A stretch of DNA of 64,000 bases from CAWDMC01 sp963803295 (lineage in GTDB: Bacteria > Acidobacteriota > Terriglobia > UBA7540). Position numbers and translations under genes: made by a program. This document shows, one piece after another, positions 8,623-18,432 of the stretch. The stretch's first letter is position 1. Every line of letters starts with the position of its first letter. The stretch lies in NCBI GenBank assembly GCA_963803295.1, contig CAWDMC010000012.1, positions 186,001 through 250,000 of the forward strand, given 5' to 3'. The notes beneath the pieces are model-generated. The model made no database searches, was not told the DNA's origin, and saw only the letters and a list, made by a program, of their open reading frames with translations.

Positions 8623-9930
8623 TCACCAGATGACCATAGATTCTTCGAAAATCCGGCCTAGGTCATCCGGTCCGGCAGGGCGTGGCGAGAGCTTGGTCAC
8701 GCGGTGCTGCGGTAAGGTGCCTTCGACGAGCGCCGGGATGTCCGCAGACTGATAGCCGAGCGCACGCAGCCCGTTGGGAACCCGCAGCTCACGCATGAAC
8801 AAGATGATCTGATCCGCGAGAATCTTGCCGGCGTCTCCTGGCCGCGCGTTGTTAACCTTGGCGCCGAGTATTTCGGCAGCCCGGAGGTGGCGTTCAGGAC
8901 ACGCCGAGGACGTGAAACGATAGACCGCGGGTGCATTGACGATGACTGAGATCCCGTGCGGCACCAGAGGATGTCCGACGTGGTAGCCTGGCGCCCGGTA
9001 GTCTTTCACCAGACCGGATACGGGATAGGACATGCCATGTGGTAAATGCACGCCGGCATTTCCGAATCCGATCCCTGCATACGAGGCGGCCAGCAGCATG
9101 GAAGCGCGCGCCTCTTCGTCACCCGGGTCCGCTACCGCGCGACGCAGATAGGCCGCCACAAGCCGGAGCGCTTCCAGACTCCAAACGTCGCTGATGGGGT
9201 TGGAGCCCTGGTAGGCGGGCCGCAGAATCGGCCGCTCGGGCCGCGGGCGCAACCCGAAGGGCAGGGCAGTGTAGGATTCGATGGCGTGGCTTAAAACATC
9301 TAACCCGGCCGACGCAGCCACCGCCGTGGGCTGCGTCCGGGTATTCTCCGGGTCGATGAGGCCCAGCGTCGGTTTCAGACGACGATGTGCGATGCCGGTC
9401 TTGGCATGCATACGGACCAAGTCAAAGATTGCCACTCCCGTGGTTTCGCTGCCTGTGCCTGCCGTAGTGGGAATAGCGATCAGAGGTTTGAGCGGGCCCG
9501 GGACGGGTCGGCCCCTGCCGATCGGCGGATTAACATAGTCCAGGAAATCGGCCGGATAACAACTGTAAAGGTTGGCTGCCTTCGCGGTGTCGATCGTCGA
9601 ACCGCCGCCTATGGCGACGAAGGCGTCGAAGTTGCCGGCTTGGGCAGCGGAGGCGGCATCACGAAATGATTCCTCGGTCGGCTCCACGCGGACGCCGTCG
9701 AATATCGACACATGGATCTTGTGTTTTTCCAGCGCTTCAAGCGCACTGGTCACGGGCGGTAGAGTGCGCAGGTGGGGATCCGCAAAGACCAGGACCCGTT
9801 GCTTTCCAAGGTCGGCTAATTCCGCTCCCACTTCGCGTGTCACCCCAAAACCGAACCTTATGGCAGAGGTCGCCATCTCGAATGCACATTCATTCTCCAA
9901 TACCGCCTCCCGACTCAGACGGGCAAGCAT
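8623..9930 (-). CDS. Hydroxyacid-oxoacid transhydrogenase-like iron-type alcohol dehydrogenase
   Basis: 435 residues from ATG 9930, which has AGGAGG at 6-nt spacing; the frame is open to 10116 but the extra N-terminus is unlike the family. It is a group III (iron-type) alcohol dehydrogenase with GGGSTIDTAKAAN and PTTAGTGSETTG. Unlike ordinary members it carries the PAYQGSNPISDVWS insert and a HGMSYPVSGLVK metal-site region, both hallmarks of the ADHFE1/HOT group, which moves hydride between 4-hydroxybutyrate and 2-oxoglutarate. Metal-binding His residues around HLPHGMSYP and HPLVPHG are present. It is transcribed divergently from the permease gene at 10121. Substrate by analogy only. Confidence 0.8.
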   Translation of the reverse strand: MLARLSREAVLENECAFEMATSAIRFGFGVTREVGAELADLGKQRVLVFADPHLRTLPPVTSALEALEKHKIHVSIFDGVRVEPTEESFRDAASAAQAGNFDAFVAIGGGSTIDTAKAANLYSCYPADFLDYVNPPIGRGRPVPGPLKPLIAIPTTAGTGSETTGVAIFDLVRMHAKTGIAHRRLKPTLGLIDPENTRTQPTAVAASAGLDVLSHAIESYTALPFGLRPRPERPILRPAYQGSNPISDVWSLEALRLVAAYLRRAVADPGDEEARASMLLAASYAGIGFGNAGVHLPHGMSYPVSGLVKDYRAPGYHVGHPLVPHGISVIVNAPAVYRFTSSACPERHLRAAEILGAKVNNARPGDAGKILADQIILFMRELRVPNGLRALGYQSADIPALVEGTLPQHRVTKLSPRPAGPDDLGRIFEESMVIW

Positions 9931-10120
9931 ATTCGACCTCCTCAACAGGGGTCTGCCTTGTGCCCGCCCGTTTGGGAAAGTATATACCTGCGTGCCTTCC
10001 CAAACCCGTTGAAGCGCGGATGATTCTTTCTTGACGTTCCAAGAGGCTCCAGCGCTAAATTCATTGTGCAGCATTGCGCCGGTTCGGAAACTGACCTTGG
10101 CGCAAGAGAGGAGCATGCAG

Positions 10121-12622
10121 ATGTGGGGATGGGACTCCGTGGAGACGCTCTGGCAGGACCTTCGCTACGGCTTGCGCATGCTAGCGAAGAATCCTGGATT
10201 CACGCTGTTGGTTACGGGGCTTCTTGCTTTGGGGATCGGAGCCACCACGGTGATGTTCAGCTTGTTTGATGCGGTATTCTTGCGGCCGTTACCTGTGCGC
10301 CGTCCCACAGAGTTGGTCAGGATGGTTGAGCACGTTCCCAAGATCGGACCTCTGAGCAACTTTCCCTTCGAGTACTACGACATCTTGGAAAACCACGCCA
10401 CAACTCTCTCGGCCGTAATCGGAGAAACAGGCAAGTACTTGCACTTTGCTATGACCGATCCTCAACCGGCAGAAGCAGTCACTGTGCATGGTGTGACCCG
10501 GGACTTCTTCAGCGGGTTGGGAGTTCAGGCACTGTACGGCCGCGTGCTCTTACCCGACGACGCGAAGGAGAGTCCGGGTATATCCCCTGCTGTGTTGAGT
10601 TATGGCTTCTGGCAACGGCGCTTTCGCGGAGACCCCGGTGTGGTGAACAAGGGGACCATTCTGGTAGACGGTCATCGCTTTGTGATCGTCGGGGTGATGC
10701 CCCGCGACTTTAATGGGATTTCGGTCGATACGGCGCCCGACGTTCGTATTCCTCTGCGCGCCTTCCCCCAATTGTCAGGATTCAGGCAAGAGTTATTGGA
10801 TTTTGAGTTGGCAGGCCGCCTGAAGCCAGGGTTCACGCGTGTGCAAGCCGAAGCAGAATGTCGGGCACTCTGGCAGTCCGCGATGCAGTATTACTATCAG
10901 AACGTCCGGAAACTGCCACCGCAAAGGGTATCGGATCTCCTGAGCCGGGGCATGGGACTTGAACCGCTGGAGCGCGGCGTTTCCCTTCTTCGAGACCGCT
11001 ATGGCAGCGTGCTCAAGCTGCTGATGGCGTCCGTCTTACTTCTGCTTCTCATTGTCTGCACCAATGTTGCAGGGCTTTTGGTGGAGCGAGGGGCAGCAAA
11101 GCAACAAGAGATTACGGTCCGGCTGGCGGTCGGCGCAACACGCTTGCGGTTAGTACGGCAGGTGCTCGCGGAAAACCTGCTCCTCGCGGCTTTGGGGGCC
11201 GCGGCCGGGTTGGTGGTGGCAGTCGGGGGAATGTCGCTAGCGATACGGGCAATGCCACCCATCCGGGCGTATCCGAACCCCTCCATCGTGCCGCTATCAA
11301 TCGATGTAGGCATCGACTGGCGAGTTTTCCTGTTTTTGTTAATCCTGTCCCTGGTCGCGATGCTTCTCTTCAGCGTCAGCCCGGCACTCGCCGTTTCCCG
11401 TTCAAATCTCGATACCCTGCTTCGGGCTACGCGCTCCAGCGCCAGCGTGCGCGGGCGGCAGGCATTAGTTGCTCTACAGATAGCGCTGTGCACATTTCTG
11501 CTCGTAACCGCGAGTTTGTTCGTCCGCACGTTCCGGCAACTGCATCGAGTCGACCCAGGGTTCGATCGCGACCATATCGCTACGTTCACCCTTAACCTGA
11601 GCGGCTACAGCGGCAAGACTGCTGTCTTTCTGAACGCATTCACAGAGCGAGTGCGCGCGCTGCCCGGAGTGGTGTCGGTCGGGGTCTCTTCATTGGGGGT
11701 GATGCGCGGGGTCGGAGTTGCAACAACCGTTGCGCTAGTGGGGCAACGATTAAGCCAGGCTGAGTTCTTGAACACCAGCGTTAACGATGTCTCCCCCGAG
11801 TACTTCGGCACGATGGGAATGCACATTCTATCCGGACGCGGCTTCATCCCGAGTGACGCTCCAAGTCCAAAGCAGACGGGCCCTATGAGGGTCGTGGTGA
11901 ATCAAGCGTTCGTACAGAGGTTTTTTCCCAATGACCAGCCGTTGGCTAAGCTATTCGGTCAGGGTGCGCCGGGCGAGGTGGCGAGGGAGATGTACGAGAT
12001 TGTTGGGGTAGTGAGCGACTCAAAGTACCGCTCGCTACGGGCGCCTGTTATTCCAGTCTTTTACGCATGCGGGACCGACTTTGACCAGTTTGTATTAAAC
12101 GTCCGCACCCGGACGAGGCCCGAGGCAATAATTACGCCGGTTCGAAAGACATTGGCATCGATTGATCCCGGCTTGCCCTTTCTCGAGGTCCACACCATGG
12201 CGGAAGAGGCAGAGATCAGCATGGCGGGGGAGCGCAGCACGGCGGCGCTTGCATCCCTGTTCGGTGGCATCGCGTCGCTCATCGTAGGCGTGGGAATTTA
12301 CGGATTGCTCGCGTACGTTGTGGCGCAGCGACGGCGCGAGATCGGAATTCGCATGGCGCTCGGGGCACAGCCTACCCAGATTGGGAAGATGATTGCCCGT
12401 CAGACTCTCGCCATGACCGCCGCGGGGACTATCTGTGGTTTGGGCGCCGCACTAGCTGCCGGACATGCAATTCGCTCATTGCTATACGGCATTTCACCGC
12501 AAGACCCGAAATCTCTCATTGCCGCAGTGATATTCGTGGCTCTGACCGCCGCGGCCGGAACGGTACTCCCCGCAGTCCGCGCTGCGCATGTCGATCCCAT
12601 GGTGGCGTTGCGCTATGAATGA
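10121..12622 (+). CDS. ADOP-type MacB/FtsX-like ABC transporter permease
   Basis: 833 residues. The N-terminus DLRYGLRMLAKNPGFTLL followed by a membrane helix, a periplasmic MacB-PCD domain, three helices near residues 300-420, a second periplasmic domain and a closing triplet of helices with RRREIGIRMALGA is the duplicated-permease pattern called ADOP, strongly expanded in Acidobacteriota. Start 10121 was chosen because GAGGAG lies 7 nt upstream; the ATG at 10115 is too close to it and the frame to 10031 has no site. No ATPase gene is adjacent, as usual for this orphan family. Function, whether drug, lipid or peptide export, is unassigned. Confidence 0.88.
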   Translation: MWGWDSVETLWQDLRYGLRMLAKNPGFTLLVTGLLALGIGATTVMFSLFDAVFLRPLPVRRPTELVRMVEHVPKIGPLSNFPFEYYDILENHATTLSAVIGETGKYLHFAMTDPQPAEAVTVHGVTRDFFSGLGVQALYGRVLLPDDAKESPGISPAVLSYGFWQRRFRGDPGVVNKGTILVDGHRFVIVGVMPRDFNGISVDTAPDVRIPLRAFPQLSGFRQELLDFELAGRLKPGFTRVQAEAECRALWQSAMQYYYQNVRKLPPQRVSDLLSRGMGLEPLERGVSLLRDRYGSVLKLLMASVLLLLLIVCTNVAGLLVERGAAKQQEITVRLAVGATRLRLVRQVLAENLLLAALGAAAGLVVAVGGMSLAIRAMPPIRAYPNPSIVPLSIDVGIDWRVFLFLLILSLVAMLLFSVSPALAVSRSNLDTLLRATRSSASVRGRQALVALQIALCTFLLVTASLFVRTFRQLHRVDPGFDRDHIATFTLNLSGYSGKTAVFLNAFTERVRALPGVVSVGVSSLGVMRGVGVATTVALVGQRLSQAEFLNTSVNDVSPEYFGTMGMHILSGRGFIPSDAPSPKQTGPMRVVVNQAFVQRFFPNDQPLAKLFGQGAPGEVAREMYEIVGVVSDSKYRSLRAPVIPVFYACGTDFDQFVLNVRTRTRPEAIITPVRKTLASIDPGLPFLEVHTMAEEAEISMAGERSTAALASLFGGIASLIVGVGIYGLLAYVVAQRRREIGIRMALGAQPTQIGKMIARQTLAMTAAGTICGLGAALAAGHAIRSLLYGISPQDPKSLIAAVIFVALTAAAGTVLPAVRAAHVDPMVALRYE

Positions 12623-12697
12623 GGACGATTGTCGATTGACCGAGAAACGAAGTTGGGGAAAGGAAGCGTGAATTTCGGTCACTGCGGGTTAATTAAA

Positions 12698-12774
12698 AGC
12701 CAAGCCTCGACTGTTTCAGCCAATGTGGATCAATGCGCGTGGCCGGAAGGCAGACACCGCTTGGCTATTTTTTT
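12698..12774 (+). terminator. Possible intrinsic terminator downstream of the ADOP permease
   Basis: AGCCAAGC (12698-12705) pairs with GCTTGGCT (12759-12766), followed by A and a run of seven T (12768-12774). The loop is long (about 53 nt) and partly self-complementary, so this could also be the 3' end of a small RNA. Confidence 0.5.
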
Positions 12775-12955
12775 GACTTGCGGATTAGGCCGCGCTGTTT
12801 ACCAGTCCGGATCCACCCTGGCCGCCTTGAGCATCAAAGTTACGGGCCGGAAGTTTGCCCCAATTGACGTCCGCCGGGCGCACGCGGAGCAGCCAACCGG
12901 TTCGTTCCAGCGATAAGTGACAAGACGTGTTCGAAGCCGTTGGAAGGAGGAAGCG

Positions 12956-14104
12956 ATGGCTTCTGAGTTGCAGCTCGATCCGCCCCAACGGCCGACGATG
13001 GATCTTGACGTTAGCCCACAGAAGCAAGCCGAACAGGCGCTGCGACGGGAGAAGGAGTTTACCGAGCGCCTGATCGCAAGCTCAAGCGACGGGATCTTCG
13101 CCTTCGATCTGGAATGTCGGTACACGGTTTGGAATCCAGCAATGGAAGACATCTTCGGGAGGAAGCACGATCAGGTGATAGGCCGGTGCGCGTTTGACGT
13201 GTTTCCTTTCCTGAAGGATGCCGGGGAGGATCACTTTTTTCGCATGGCCCTCGCGGGGCAGACGATTGTGGCTCTGGACAGACAATATCGATTGCCGGAA
13301 CTGGGGCGGGAGAAATTCTTTGAAGCCCGCTACTCGCCTATACGCGACGCTTCAGGAGGCGCGATTGGGCCAGGCACCGTAATCGGAGGGCTGGCGATTC
13401 TACACGACATCTCCGAGCGCAAGCAGACCGAAGAATCAGTCCGCAACCTCTCCGGACAGCTTCTGCGCTTGCAGGACGAGGAGCGCCGCCGCATCGCGCG
13501 TGAATTGCACGACAGTACCTCGCAGACCCTTTCGGCGCTGGCTCTGAATTTGGCGCTGCTTCAGAAACAGCCAATGGCCGACGATGCCAAGGCTGGGCGC
13601 ATTCTTCAGGAAAGCGCTTCCCTGGCCAGCCAGGCGGCGCAGGAAATCCGTAACCTCTCGCACCTTCTGTATCCGCCAGATCTCGATTCCATGGGCCTGG
13701 AACCGGCGCTTCGCTGGTACACCGCGCGCTTCGCGGAGCGCACCGGAATCGAAGTCGAAATCGAGGTGCCGCGAAACCTGAAACGCCTGTCGAGTGAGGC
13801 AGATCTGGCGTTCTTCCGCGTGGTGCAGGAAGCGCTGACCAACGTCCATCGCCACTCGGGTAGCCGCACCGCGGTCATACGCATCTCCCAGGTGCCGGAT
13901 TCTATCAGACTCACCATTCAAGATCACGGGCGCGGAATGCAACTCGGTGTGGGGAAAGATGCACGAGGCTCCCTGCCAGGGGTGGGAATCAGAGGAATGC
14001 GCGAGCGGCTGCGGCAGCTCGGCGGAACTATCAAAGTCGTCTCCGACCTCACTGGTACGCTAGTAGAAGCTGTTCTGCCACTGGACGCCCAAAGGAAGGG
14101 GTAG
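12956..14104 (+). CDS. PAS-domain sensor histidine kinase (NarX/DegS type)
   Basis: 382 residues from ATG 12956, with AAGGAGG five bases upstream; the frame opens earlier at 12917. A PAS domain (about residues 30-150) precedes a HisKA_3 dimerisation helix with RIARELHDSTSQTLSAL, whose His is the phosphorylation site, and an HATPase_c domain with EALTNVHRHS and a G-box GVGIRGMRERL. No transmembrane helix is visible, so it should be a cytosolic sensor. Two NarL-type response regulators follow in the same direction (14241 and 15197) and are the likely partners. Signal unknown. Confidence 0.9.
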   Translation: MASELQLDPPQRPTMDLDVSPQKQAEQALRREKEFTERLIASSSDGIFAFDLECRYTVWNPAMEDIFGRKHDQVIGRCAFDVFPFLKDAGEDHFFRMALAGQTIVALDRQYRLPELGREKFFEARYSPIRDASGGAIGPGTVIGGLAILHDISERKQTEESVRNLSGQLLRLQDEERRRIARELHDSTSQTLSALALNLALLQKQPMADDAKAGRILQESASLASQAAQEIRNLSHLLYPPDLDSMGLEPALRWYTARFAERTGIEVEIEVPRNLKRLSSEADLAFFRVVQEALTNVHRHSGSRTAVIRISQVPDSIRLTIQDHGRGMQLGVGKDARGSLPGVGIRGMRERLRQLGGTIKVVSDLTGTLVEAVLPLDAQRKG

Positions 14105-14240
14105 TGCTGCAGTTCGTGGCCTCCTAAATGTGAAAGGCTGGGCTTGAGACTCGGCTCCTACTTTCTCCTGGGGCTAATACGGATTTCGCAGTATCGCCTT
14201 CCTGCTTCGCGAGGGCTAGGATCGGCTTTAGGAGTTCTAT

Positions 14241-14897
14241 ATGGCGCAGTTGCGAGTTCTAGTTGCTGACGACCACGCCATAGTGCTGAAGGGTTTAAAG
14301 GCGCTGATCGAAACCAAACCGGACTGGCAGGTGTGCGGCCAGGCGCTCAACGGTCAAGAAGCCGTAAAGAAGACACATGAGCTCAAGCCGGACGTGGTAG
14401 TTATGGACCTCAGCATGCCAGGATTGAACGGGCTTGAGGCCGCACGGGAAATCCTGGAGGAGAAACCTGCTCCAGAAGTTCTCATCCTTACCGTTCACGA
14501 ATCGGAACAGATGCTTCGGGAAGCGTTGAAAGCCGGAGTGGGGGGCTATCTCCTCAAATCAGATGCGGGACCGGATTTACTGACGGCTGTCGAGGCGTTG
14601 AGCCGGCACAAGACCTTTTTCAGCGATAAAGTGACGAGGATGTTCCCGGAGGAGGCCCAGCCTGTTGCCGGGAAAGACAAAAGCGAGGCAGTCTCCGGTG
14701 ATCTTCTGACCAGCCGCGAGCGTCACATCCTGCAGTTGCTGGCCGAAGGCAAGAGCATCAAAGAAGTCTCGTCGGCCCTGGATATTACTTTGAACACGGC
14801 CGAAACCCATCGGGGGAATCTCATGCGCAAACTCGGTGTGCATTCCACGGTTGAGCTTGTTCGTTACGCTCTTCGCAACCATATCACTGAGCCTTGA
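14241..14897 (+). CDS. NarL/FixJ-family response regulator
   Basis: 218 residues. The receiver domain has the acidic pair in VADDHA, phospho-acceptor Asp in VVMDLSMPG (about residue 55) and the conserved Lys in YLLKSD (about 107). The C-terminal LuxR-type helix-turn-helix has LTSRERHILQLLAEGKS and the recognition helix NTAETHRGNLMRKLG. It lies 136 bp after the histidine kinase and is its probable target. It shares almost the same architecture with the next regulator, so the two look like an old duplication. Confidence 0.92.
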   Translation: MAQLRVLVADDHAIVLKGLKALIETKPDWQVCGQALNGQEAVKKTHELKPDVVVMDLSMPGLNGLEAAREILEEKPAPEVLILTVHESEQMLREALKAGVGGYLLKSDAGPDLLTAVEALSRHKTFFSDKVTRMFPEEAQPVAGKDKSEAVSGDLLTSRERHILQLLAEGKSIKEVSSALDITLNTAETHRGNLMRKLGVHSTVELVRYALRNHITEP

Positions 14898-15196
14898 TCC
14901 GAACTTTACCCACCTCCTGAGACCCCTCCACCTCCTACTCCATGAAATAAGCCGTTTCCTTTCAGTGCGTTGACGAAAGACGCCCTTTTTGGAGCGCGAA
15001 TTGCACCTTGGCCTGAGCAGTTGAGCAGAAATGCCAATTTTTGGGGCCGCTGCCGATCGCGGTCAGCCCAGGCTCCTCCAAAACCGTTCCTTGGCCGGGC
15101 GCGAGGCTCTGGAGTTGGCACTTTTGGTTCAGAAAGATGCTGTCCAGAAGATGGTACTGGACTGTTGCGATTTAATCACAAGGGACTTAACACATT

Positions 15197-15907
15197 ATGC
15201 CGAGTACTGATCTCAGCGGTAAGGAAACCAACTTGGGAGCAACAGCAACGATTGACCGAGACGCCAGGACTCGCGTGCTGGTGGCGGACGACCATGAAGT
15301 GATAAGGCAAGGCCTGCGTGCGCTTCTCGAAGAAGAGAACGATTACGAAGTCTGCGGTGAAGCTGCTAACGGCTGGGAGGCGGTCGAGAAGGCACGCCGT
15401 TTGCGACCCGACGTCGTGGTCCTCGATGTGAGTATGCCAGGGCTCAATGGGCTTGAGGCTGCGCGCCAGATCCGCGGGGCCCGCCTGGAGACCGAGATCA
15501 TGGTCCTTACCGGCTATGATTCGGAGCAATTGGCTCAGAAACTGCTAGCCGCGGGAGTTCATGGTTATCTACTGAAGTCGGATCTTCCCAGCGACCTTCT
15601 GGCTGGAATCAATTCGCTACGGCAACACAGGCCGTTTTTCAGCACGAAAATTACAACCATGGTGCTCAACGGCTACGTCAGTACTCTCACAGACGAGTCT
15701 TCGCTCGACGCTTCCCTGACTGCCCGCGAGCGCCAGATCATCCAGTTATTGGCCGAAGGCAAGAGCAACAAGGAAGTCGCGAACTCGTTAGGAATCTCGG
15801 TTAAAACCGCCGAGACCCACCGCGCCAGGTTAATGCAGAAGCTCAATCTGCACTCTATTGCCGATGTGGTCCACTACGCCGTGCGTAACCGCATAATCGA
15901 GCCCTGA
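15197..15907 (+). CDS. NarL/FixJ-family response regulator (second copy)
   Basis: 236 residues. A ~25-residue N-terminal extension precedes the receiver domain, which has VADDHE, acceptor Asp in VVLDVSMPG (about residue 78) and Lys in YLLKSD. The LuxR-type DNA-binding domain has LTARERQIIQLLAEGKS and KTAETHRARLMQKL. It lies 299 bp after the first regulator, enough for its own promoter. A GC-rich palindrome (15931-15946) without a T-run lies just downstream. One kinase apparently feeding two similar regulators suggests a branched response; that is inference. Confidence 0.9.
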   Translation: MPSTDLSGKETNLGATATIDRDARTRVLVADDHEVIRQGLRALLEEENDYEVCGEAANGWEAVEKARRLRPDVVVLDVSMPGLNGLEAARQIRGARLETEIMVLTGYDSEQLAQKLLAAGVHGYLLKSDLPSDLLAGINSLRQHRPFFSTKITTMVLNGYVSTLTDESSLDASLTARERQIIQLLAEGKSNKEVANSLGISVKTAETHRARLMQKLNLHSIADVVHYAVRNRIIEP

Positions 15908-16034
15908 ATCGTCGCTGTCGCCCTCCGGGGCAGGGGCCTGCCCCTGGGTCGCTAAATTCAGGCACCTCACCCGCTGCATCCCGGGTGTGATCAGTGCTGC
16001 ATCGCCTTAAGCAGCCTGTTACACTGGACTGCCC

Positions 16035-17321
16035 ATGGCGCAGCTTTCGGACTCGATCAGGCTCCCGCCCATCCATTGGATTCCGGTAGCTATATTCCTC
16101 GTCACCTATCTGCTCATCGCCGTCGAAAGCAACATGGGCAGCTATCTCGATCGCACGGCGGCCGCCTTCTGCGGAGCCGTAGCGATGCTGCTTGCCCGCG
16201 TCATCACACTCGATCAGGCGTATCGGTCCGTTGATTGGAACACTTTGATTTTTTTACTCGGAATCATGATCTTGGTCGCCCACTTCATGGTTTCCGGCTT
16301 CTTCGACTGGGTGGCCGTTCGGGTGGCGGCGACCGCTCGTACAGCCCGGCAACTGCTGGTGCTCCTGGTGTTCGCCTCGGGCATTCTGGCGGCGTTCTTT
16401 GTCAATGACACCATCTGCCTAGTCTTCACCCCTATCGTGTTGACGGTGACGGATCGGCTGGAGTTGCCGCCCACACCCTACGTTGTGGCGCTTGCCACCT
16501 CCGCCAACATCGGGTCCGCCATGTCGATTACGGGAAACCCGCAGAACGCCTTGATTGGTGTTTCGGGGCATTTCTCCTTTCTGGGATTCCTGCTGCATCT
16601 TGCACCCGTAGCCCTGGTGGGTTTGGCGTTGAACGCCGCTATTCTGCTTTCGTTCTTTCGCAAGGATCTGCCGCACAACCAGCTTGGTTCAAGGAGAACC
16701 AAGGAAGTCACCACACCCCTCAACCGATCGCTGCTTGCTAAATGTCTGATTTCCGCGTCGCTGGTTCTGATCCTGTGGATCTTCAACTTCTCCTTCCCGC
16801 TGGTGGCTGTTTCCGTAGGCGCTCTCATTCTATTGTTGGGCCGGGTAAAATCCGAATACATCCACTCGCACATCGACTGGACTTTGTTGCTGTTTTTCGC
16901 CGCACTCTTTGTGGTGATCCGCGGATTCGAAGATTCGGGCGCGACGGGTTATCTGATCGCGCGGCTTCAGCCGGCCCTCCAGGGTGGCGATATCCGGCAG
17001 TTCTTTGGCTTGAGCGGCGCCATGCTGGTGATCTCGAACCTAGTGAGCAACGTGCCGGCCGTGCTGCTCTTCCGGCCGCTCGTGGCAACATTCTCGAACG
17101 GACATTTTGTCTGGCTGGTACTGGCCGCCTCGAGCACCCTGGCCGGCAATTGCACTCCGTTCAGCTCTGTAGCCAACCTGATAGTCCTGCAGCAGGCGAA
17201 TAAACGCGTTCGCATCAGTTTCTGGCAGTTTACCCGCGTGGGATTGGTAGTTACAGTCGTCACCGCGCTGGCAGCGATCGTGGTGCTCATGCTGGAATAC
17301 CGATTATTTCCGGCAGCGTAG
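16035..17321 (+). CDS. SLC13/ArsB-like anion permease
   Basis: 428 residues, almost entirely hydrophobic with about 11-12 predicted membrane helices. It contains the ion-transporter-superfamily repeats: FFVNDTICLVFTPIV in the first half, SANIGSAMSITGNPQN as the first hairpin, and NLVSNVPAVLLFRP plus STLAGNCTPFSSVANL in the second half. These match the ArsB/CitT/NhaD group of secondary transporters. The substrate could be a dicarboxylate, sulfate, arsenite or Na+/H+; arsenic genes are absent nearby. It follows the second response regulator by 127 bp and might be regulated by it. Confidence 0.82.
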   Translation: MAQLSDSIRLPPIHWIPVAIFLVTYLLIAVESNMGSYLDRTAAAFCGAVAMLLARVITLDQAYRSVDWNTLIFLLGIMILVAHFMVSGFFDWVAVRVAATARTARQLLVLLVFASGILAAFFVNDTICLVFTPIVLTVTDRLELPPTPYVVALATSANIGSAMSITGNPQNALIGVSGHFSFLGFLLHLAPVALVGLALNAAILLSFFRKDLPHNQLGSRRTKEVTTPLNRSLLAKCLISASLVLILWIFNFSFPLVAVSVGALILLLGRVKSEYIHSHIDWTLLLFFAALFVVIRGFEDSGATGYLIARLQPALQGGDIRQFFGLSGAMLVISNLVSNVPAVLLFRPLVATFSNGHFVWLVLAASSTLAGNCTPFSSVANLIVLQQANKRVRISFWQFTRVGLVVTVVTALAAIVVLMLEYRLFPAA

Positions 17322-17471
17322 GTAGTTCGTCGCCGGGTCCAGCCTCTGCAGGTCTCGTGCACGCAAGCCCATAGCTGGGATCTGGGCCTGCCTTCATCGA
17401 ACAATGGCACATGAGCTGCCTGACCTAACGACAAGCGTCTGCGCCCGAAGCGAGAGGGTTACGGATAGAAT

Positions 17472-18380
17472 CTAGTCTTCAGTGAAATAATCGGAATCGA
17501 TCCTTTTGATATCGTAGGTCTGGAGTGCAGTCGTGCCGACGCTGTGATCGATCATCAACTGCGCCAGCATTTCGCCATCGACAAGGACAATCTTGCTGTC
17601 AATTCTGGTTGCATATTCCCTGGCCTCTCTTGAAAAACCTGATGTGGTGATGAAGATTCCCTTTCGTGCTCTCTGACCCTGCAGTGCCCCTGCGAAATTT
17701 TGAGTCTCTGGGCGGCCAACCGGAGCATCCCATCGCTTTGCTTGGATGTAAATAGTGTCCAGTCCCAGTCGGTCTTCGTTGATAATTCCATCAATTCCCT
17801 CGTCACCGCTTTGCCCGATGGCTCTTCCCGCATCATTTCTGGTTCCGCCGTACCCCATTTTCAACAGCAGTTCGACCACAAGCGTCTCAAAGAAGCGGGG
17901 TGATGCCTCCTTGACGTGTTGCAGAAGCTCATTTGCTAGGGCAGTCCGGATGGCCTCATACGCGTCTTCGAGTCTCTCCTCCGGCGTCTTCTGATCATCT
18001 TCTGGGCCGTTTCCAACACGACCTTCCGTAGTTTTGGGCGGATGAAGTTTCTCCTGATATTCAGGGAATCTCGAGAGAAACTTCCGGTTAAGAGTCTTCG
18101 GATTCCCGCCTAGGACTCCCCTGCCCCGTGCTGTGATCCTGAAAACTCCTCGCTGAGGATTCTCCAGAAGGTTAGCCATCTTAAGGTCAGAGCGAGCCCA
18201 CGCCACTCTGTTGTCAAAGAGTCGTTGCGTGCCGCTCGGGAGAAGTTTGTCTCTCTCGTCTTCGGTGAGATTGAAATCATCCGCAAGCACGGCGACAACG
18301 TCGCGGTTCGCGTGTTCCCTTCCATCCGCGTAAAACCTGAGGAGCGGAAGCATGATTGTTTGGAAATCAGGAATAGCCAT
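17472..18380 (-). CDS. mrr: Mrr-type restriction endonuclease
   Basis: 302 residues. The N-terminal winged-helix Mrr_N domain (about 1-90) starts IPDFQTIMLPLLRF. The C-terminal Mrr catalytic domain contains FETLVVELLLKMGYGG, the metal-binding GDEGIDGII and the catalytic YIQAKRW (PD-(D/E)xK variant with Q-x-K). Mrr enzymes cut modified or foreign DNA in the cytoplasm. It stands alone, without a methyltransferase or specificity subunit, as expected for a type IV enzyme. It converges with the anion permease gene on its left. Confidence 0.9.
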   Translation of the reverse strand: MAIPDFQTIMLPLLRFYADGREHANRDVVAVLADDFNLTEDERDKLLPSGTQRLFDNRVAWARSDLKMANLLENPQRGVFRITARGRGVLGGNPKTLNRKFLSRFPEYQEKLHPPKTTEGRVGNGPEDDQKTPEERLEDAYEAIRTALANELLQHVKEASPRFFETLVVELLLKMGYGGTRNDAGRAIGQSGDEGIDGIINEDRLGLDTIYIQAKRWDAPVGRPETQNFAGALQGQRARKGIFITTSGFSREAREYATRIDSKIVLVDGEMLAQLMIDHSVGTTALQTYDIKRIDSDYFTED

Positions 18381-18432
18381 CGGTCGGTTTCCTTGTCACA
18401 GAGTGCAACGTCTGGCGCGCAAGATCGAAGGC

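Noticed and set aside
15931..15946. Intrinsic terminator after the second response regulator
   Set aside because: Good palindrome (CAGGGGC/GCCCCTG) but no T-run follows.
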